A stretch of DNA of 17,840 nt from positions 1-17,840 of the forward strand of contig CAYYVQ010000059.1 in the NCBI GenBank assembly GCA_964475205.1, given 5' to 3'. The notes under the pieces were generated by a model. The model ran no database searches. It saw only the letters and a program-made list of their open reading frames with translations, and was not told the origin of the DNA. This DNA comes from CAYSRM01 sp964475205. GTDB lineage: Bacteria; Verrucomicrobiota; Kiritimatiellia; UBA8416; CAYSRM01. The position numbers and the translations under genes were made by a program. Position 1 is the first letter of the stretch, and each line of letters opens with the position of its first letter. Below are positions 14,657 to 17,840 of this stretch, piece by piece.

Positions 14657-15502
14657 TTACTCATCTTCTGTTTTGAGCGCATTCACGACTGCTGAGCAGT
14701 TGTTTGAAAGCGCCGCAAGGTACGGCTGAGCGCCGGGGACGGGGGAACCAGTCCCGGGAAAGTTGGATAGCATTGCAAAGGGCACGTTAAGCTCGTCTGC
14801 AATGGTGCGGCCGATCTTCCCGCTGCTTTGCCTGTTGTCTATTACCAGCGACGCCTGCTGTTTCCTGCCTTCAGTCAGGATCCTGTGCAGGGCTTTAACT
14901 GAAACGGCTTCATCGCGGGGAAATACCGCTACGACTTCAAGCCCCATCCATTCTGCCAGGTCGCGGTTCATTTCTGCGCAGACAACACGTGCGCCTTGTA
15001 TTGGCTTGAGAAGCTTTGTGTAGAGTTGGGCTTCTCTTGTGACTGCGCGGCTGTAGGAGTCCGCTTTTTTTGCAAAGAACTCACTTGCTCCGGGCGTTGC
15101 CTCTACCAGGACAGATTCGATGCGCTCAATTGCCCGGATGTGCACTGCGGGAATCATCCAGTTTCCGTGAACGCCCGCCTTGATCATATCGGTTTCCGGA
15201 CTTGTCTCCACGCCTTCAAGGAATTGTTCGAAGCCGTGATAGAGAACCATGTCCGCGTTCCTGAGCTTATCGGCTTCGCCCGGGGTCAGATCAAAATGGC
15301 CCGGGCACATGCCAAAGGGAACTATGATGTTTACATCAACCTTGTCGCCGCCTACCGCATCCACAACCGAACTCATGAGAGTTGTTGTGCAGGTTACGCG
15401 CAACTTGTTTTCTTCAGGAGGCGGCTCTTCATCCGCCGCACAGCCTGCAATGGCGGCGCACAGTGTTAATGCGAGTATTCGGGCCGGAGCGTAATTTTTC
15501 AC
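14657..15502 (-). CDS. Metal-binding ABC lipoprotein, ZnuA-like (cluster A-I)
   Basis: A 281-residue periplasmic binding lipoprotein. The signal peptide ends in the lipobox IAGC (C21). An acidic, Pro-rich linker (DEEPPPEEN) follows, then the two-lobed metal-binding fold of the ZnuA/TroA family. H69 in GMCPGHFDLTP matches the first canonical His ligand. The next positions are atypical: where ZnuA-like proteins usually have a His after the linker helix, this one reads VVCAEMNRDLAEW (C175, E177), and the third site reads VIDNRQSSGK (D222, N223). Extra Cys C66 precedes H69. Metal preference may therefore differ from classical Zn. No His-rich loop is present. Its ATG overlaps the TonB receptor stop by 4 bases. 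Confidence 0.82.
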   Translation of the reverse strand: MKNYAPARILALTLCAAIAGCAADEEPPPEENKLRVTCTTTLMSSVVDAVGGDKVDVNIIVPFGMCPGHFDLTPGEADKLRNADMVLYHGFEQFLEGVETSPETDMIKAGVHGNWMIPAVHIRAIERIESVLVEATPGASEFFAKKADSYSRAVTREAQLYTKLLKPIQGARVVCAEMNRDLAEWMGLEVVAVFPRDEAVSVKALHRILTEGRKQQASLVIDNRQSSGKIGRTIADELNVPFAMLSNFPGTGSPVPGAQPYLAALSNNCSAVVNALKTEDE

Positions 15503-17427
15503 ATTCGCGCCTTTATCCCGGCAAATACAGTTGTGCCGGGCATTGGATAGCCGGGAATCTGCTCGTAATCTTCATCGAGCAGGTTCTCGATGCCGGCAAA
15601 GATTTCAAATTTCGGGTTTACCAGGTATGAACTTTTCAGGTCAAAGACGAAGAAGTTGTCAACTTTTTCTATGTTGCCGCCCGCCAGCAGATTGCTGTCG
15701 TACAGCCCGGCGATGTATTCGCCTTCAAGAGAGATCTTTGTTTTGTCCAGTCTGTATCCGGCGGTGGCGTTCACGACGTGTTCGGGTTTGCCTTCGCGAT
15801 TGGCGTGCGGATTGCCGGATGGTCCGTCTTCAATTTCTGTGTAAGTGTAGTGAACCGTCATATTGAGATCATCGATTGGACGGCTGTCCAGCCCCACTTC
15901 CACGCCCTGGATTGTAAATTCCCCGGAGTTGATATTAAGGAATTCTGGAGGCGGGCTGGTGTTGGCCTCCTGCTGCACAAAGTTCTGGACGTCCATGTAG
16001 AACGGATTCACGAACGCGCTCAAGCGCGGCGTAAATGCGTGGTTCAGGGCGACTTCATAGCTCCATACTTCTTCAGGCTCCAGGTCCTCGTTATGCGCCG
16101 GGAAGAGATGAAGTTCGCTGAAACGCGGCTGCCGGAATCCTTTTGCGACCTTGGCCCGGGCGGTAGTGTCTTTGGTTACATGACACAGAACCCCTGCCTG
16201 GGGAAGGGCCTCCCACTTCTCGGCCTCATCGTCCCAGTGGCCGCGCAGTCCCAGAGTTTGAACCCAGCGTCCTTTTACCAATTCGTTGAACGCAAATACG
16301 TCATGATTGTTCCGCTCGTATGGCCCGAAATCCATGAACCGCGCCGGCATATTAGCGCGCGCCCATGCTACCCAATCGTCCTGAGGCTCTGCCCACTGGT
16401 GTTTGAACTCGTAGCCGACAGTCAGGGCGTCTTTAATATCGTCATGCTCGTAGATATCACGCGTACAGCGGGTAAGGACGCCAAGTGTTCGGTCTTTAGA
16501 ATGCCAGTAGTCGCTGATGGACGGCATGTTGAAATCGTGTTCACCTTCGTTGTTGTAGACTGTGAGGAGGAATTCCGAGTTTTCTTTTTTTCCTATCAGA
16601 TCGGCATCCCAGGAATAGCGGATATACTCTTTTTTATCGTTATTTGTGTATGGATTGTTTTCCGGACCGGGATCCTCGGCTTTATCGCGGAAATACTGCC
16701 CTGACAGTTCGAGTCGCCATATGTCATCGAGTTGATAGCCGGTTCGCAACGAGAAGAAGTCGGCATCATAGGCCGAATTGTCGCGATGCCCTTCGGTTTC
16801 CTTATGATCATATGTGATATAGTAGTCCATTGTCCCGGTGTTTCCTGAGTGGCGCAGCAGGCCGTGGAATGTGTCGTGGCTTCCGTACGACAACAATGCG
16901 TTTGATTCGTAGCCCCGGTCCCATTTGCGGCGCGTTATGATATTTACCACTCCGCCCATCGCGTCTGTTCCGTGCAGAACAGCTTCGGGTCCCCTGATAA
17001 CCTCGATCCGTTCGACGTTTGCCAGGGGGAGGGTCTGTGCGACCGTGCAGCCGAACAGCGACATTTTTTCCGGGCGCCCGTCGATCAGGGTCTGGAGTCG
17101 GCGGAGATTTGAGCCCAGGCCCCGAATCGCAATATCCTGGCGTCCGAGGATTGCGTCGCGCTGGATATAAACACTTGGAAGAGATCCTATCACGTCCATT
17201 ACATAATCGGCGTTGGAAGCTTCGATTTCGGCAGAATCGATCACGCTGATGGCCGAGGTGATATCTTTTGCCTTGCGTGTGACAGGTGTAGCCGTCACGA
17301 CAAGCTCGTTTCTGTCGAAGTCCTTTTGTGTTTCAGTTTTTGTTTTTTCCTGCGAGATGGCAGTGTTTAAGCATGCGCTGCCCGTAAGCAATGTAGCCGC
17401 AATCAGAAGCCAGTAGTTTTTATTCAT
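15499..17427 (-). CDS. TonB-dependent outer-membrane receptor for metal uptake
   Basis: A 642-residue outer-membrane receptor. It has a signal peptide (1 to about 25), a TonB box-like ELVVTATP at 41-48, and a plug domain (about 55-155) with 'VYIQRDAILGRQDIAIRGLG', 'IDGRP' and the conserved 'VERIEVIRGPEAVLHGTDAMGGVVNIITRR'. A 22-strand-type barrel follows, ending in 'FEIFAGIENLLDEDYEQIPGYPMPGTTVFAGIKARM', a typical C-terminus. The small size fits the BtuB/CirA/ZnuD-like group. The gene leads the operon and is coupled to the binding lipoprotein by a 4-base overlap, so it probably imports the same metal or a metal chelate. AGGAGG about 12 bases upstream supports the start. Confidence 0.9.
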   Translation of the reverse strand: MNKNYWLLIAATLLTGSACLNTAISQEKTKTETQKDFDRNELVVTATPVTRKAKDITSAISVIDSAEIEASNADYVMDVIGSLPSVYIQRDAILGRQDIAIRGLGSNLRRLQTLIDGRPEKMSLFGCTVAQTLPLANVERIEVIRGPEAVLHGTDAMGGVVNIITRRKWDRGYESNALLSYGSHDTFHGLLRHSGNTGTMDYYITYDHKETEGHRDNSAYDADFFSLRTGYQLDDIWRLELSGQYFRDKAEDPGPENNPYTNNDKKEYIRYSWDADLIGKKENSEFLLTVYNNEGEHDFNMPSISDYWHSKDRTLGVLTRCTRDIYEHDDIKDALTVGYEFKHQWAEPQDDWVAWARANMPARFMDFGPYERNNHDVFAFNELVKGRWVQTLGLRGHWDDEAEKWEALPQAGVLCHVTKDTTARAKVAKGFRQPRFSELHLFPAHNEDLEPEEVWSYEVALNHAFTPRLSAFVNPFYMDVQNFVQQEANTSPPPEFLNINSGEFTIQGVEVGLDSRPIDDLNMTVHYTYTEIEDGPSGNPHANREGKPEHVVNATAGYRLDKTKISLEGEYIAGLYDSNLLAGGNIEKVDNFFVFDLKSSYLVNPKFEIFAGIENLLDEDYEQIPGYPMPGTTVFAGIKARM

Positions 17428-17449
17428 TTTTCTGTTCCCTCCTTTTTGG

Positions 17450-17501
17450 GTATTACCTTTAGGAAAAACGTAACACTAAGCGATGAAGGGTAGTCTGTCA
17501 A
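17450..17501 (-). promoter_or_regulatory. Promoter and candidate operator of the metal-uptake operon
   Basis: On the - strand TTGACA (17496-17501) and TAGTGT (17473-17478) are 17 bases apart, a plausible sigma70 promoter. Directly over and after the -10, GTGTTAC (17470-17476) and GTAATAC (17450-17456) form an inverted repeat with one mismatch and a 13-base centre, 27 bases in all. That position and size suit a repressor of the Fur/Zur type, which would fit a metal-import operon, but the motif does not match a consensus I know. Confidence 0.45.
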
Positions 17502-17524
17502 ACGGGATTTTCGCCTGGCGATGA

Positions 17525-17668
17525 GTTATTTACCCCGAGGCGCTGGCGCGCCTGGGGTGTGATTGTCTCGCTTTGCTCGCGTCATTTTCAGCCTGTGGCT
17601 GAGTCATTTACGGCCTTACGGCCGTGTCATTGGCCTTTCCGCCTGCTTGCGAAGCTTGCGGCGGGTTG
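17525..17668. repeat. Array of short palindromes with a GTCATT-like spacer
   Basis: GT(T/G/C)ATT-type hexamers occur at 17525, 17559, 17581, 17603 and 17626. The last four are 22, 22 and 23 bases apart. Between them lie short inverted repeats: 17532-17558 (ACCCC-AGGCGC arms, TGGC loop), a decayed CTCGC/GCTCGC unit, TCAGCC-TGT-GGCTGA and ACGGCC-TTAC-GGCCGT. A last unit (17639-17666) is shared with 10973-11000. Hairpin sequences differ while the spacer is conserved. No gene is present. Confidence 0.65.
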
Positions 17669-17705
17669 AGAGGGGGGAGATTGTAACCACAGAGACACTG
17701 AGTCA

Positions 17706-17840
17706 CGGAGAAGAGGTCGTGTGAATTCGTGTCTGCTTGCGTGTTGTGTGTGAAATATAACGTAATTCAGCAAGCGGACGCGAATTCACACGACGGTGGT
17801 AGTGAGAGGAAGATGAGAGAAGGCGCGGACCTCTTCTCCG
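17706..17840 (+). repeat. Large two-part inverted repeat at the window edge
   Basis: The inner arms 17716-17740 and 17770-17794 are 25 bases each and pair with only two differences. Both differences would be U-G pairs in a + strand transcript. The loop is 29 bases. The outer arms CGGAGAAGAGGTC (17706-17718) and GACCTCTTCTCCG (17828-17840) pair perfectly over 13 bases and share three bases with the inner stem on the left. Just before lies ACCACAGAGACACTGAG (17688-17704), a phrase I recall from dispersed repeats in many environmental genomes. The structure may continue beyond the window. Confidence 0.65.

Noticed and set aside
17525..17668. CRISPR array, because of regular 22-nt spacing
   Set aside because: The repeated part is only 6-7 bases and the intervening parts are palindromes, two of which recur elsewhere in the window. 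No cas gene is present.

Overview
The window looks like chromosomal DNA from a free-living Gram-negative bacterium. It encodes a TonB-dependent outer-membrane receptor, a lipoprotein-type binding protein, exported proteins and an E. coli FbaB-type class I aldolase. Tandem genes often overlap by 4 bases (ATGA), and most starts have good Shine-Dalgarno sequences. The AmmeMemoRadiSam radical SAM enzyme, the fused membrane 'spermidine synthase' and the exported isoaspartyl methyltransferase together suggest an anaerobic or microaerophilic lineage such as the PVC group (Kiritimatiellota-like), Omnitrophota or Desulfobacterota. I cannot decide between these from sequence alone.

Layout. Positions 1-300 hold no gene I can assign, but do hold a good promoter. 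301-3126 (+) carries a methionine-rich DUF4412-like exported protein, an SO_0444/ArsP-type permease (probable metal efflux) and a PHP-domain phosphoesterase. 3164-7565 (-) carries an exported PCMT, a membrane-embedded spermidine-synthase-like protein (overlapping the PCMT by 4 bases) and, after a 287-base gap with palindromes, an AmrS-type radical SAM enzyme. 7839-10971 (+) is a stress and housekeeping block: a triple-BON protein, Hsp20, a CBS-pair protein and class I fructose-bisphosphate aldolase. 11088-12322 (+) is a two-gene cassette of a small antitoxin-like protein and an AbiEii-like nucleotidyltransferase. The nucleotidyltransferase is broken by a 164-bp MITE-like element flanked by TTAA duplications. 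12383-17427 (-) is a five-gene metal-uptake operon: TonB receptor, binding lipoprotein, ABC ATPase, ABC permease and a His/Cys-rich methyltransferase. It has a promoter and a candidate operator in front of the receptor gene. 17428-17840 is gene-free and full of palindromes.

Functional reading. Metal handling appears at both ends of the window: probable Cu/Zn export on the left and probable Zn (or related metal) import on the right. The import route would be receptor across the outer membrane, lipoprotein in the periplasm, then ABC pump across the inner membrane. The role of the methyltransferase at the end of that operon is open.

The least explained material is non-coding. (i) Short inverted repeats are joined by a GTCATT-like heptamer on a period of about 22 nt, at three sites directly after stop codons. 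(ii) A 66-nt interspersed repeat occurs in two intergenic regions. (iii) A large inverted repeat at the right edge has its two arm differences as G-U pairs in the + transcript. (iv) The MITE insertion leaves the nucleotidyltransferase exactly in frame if it is removed.
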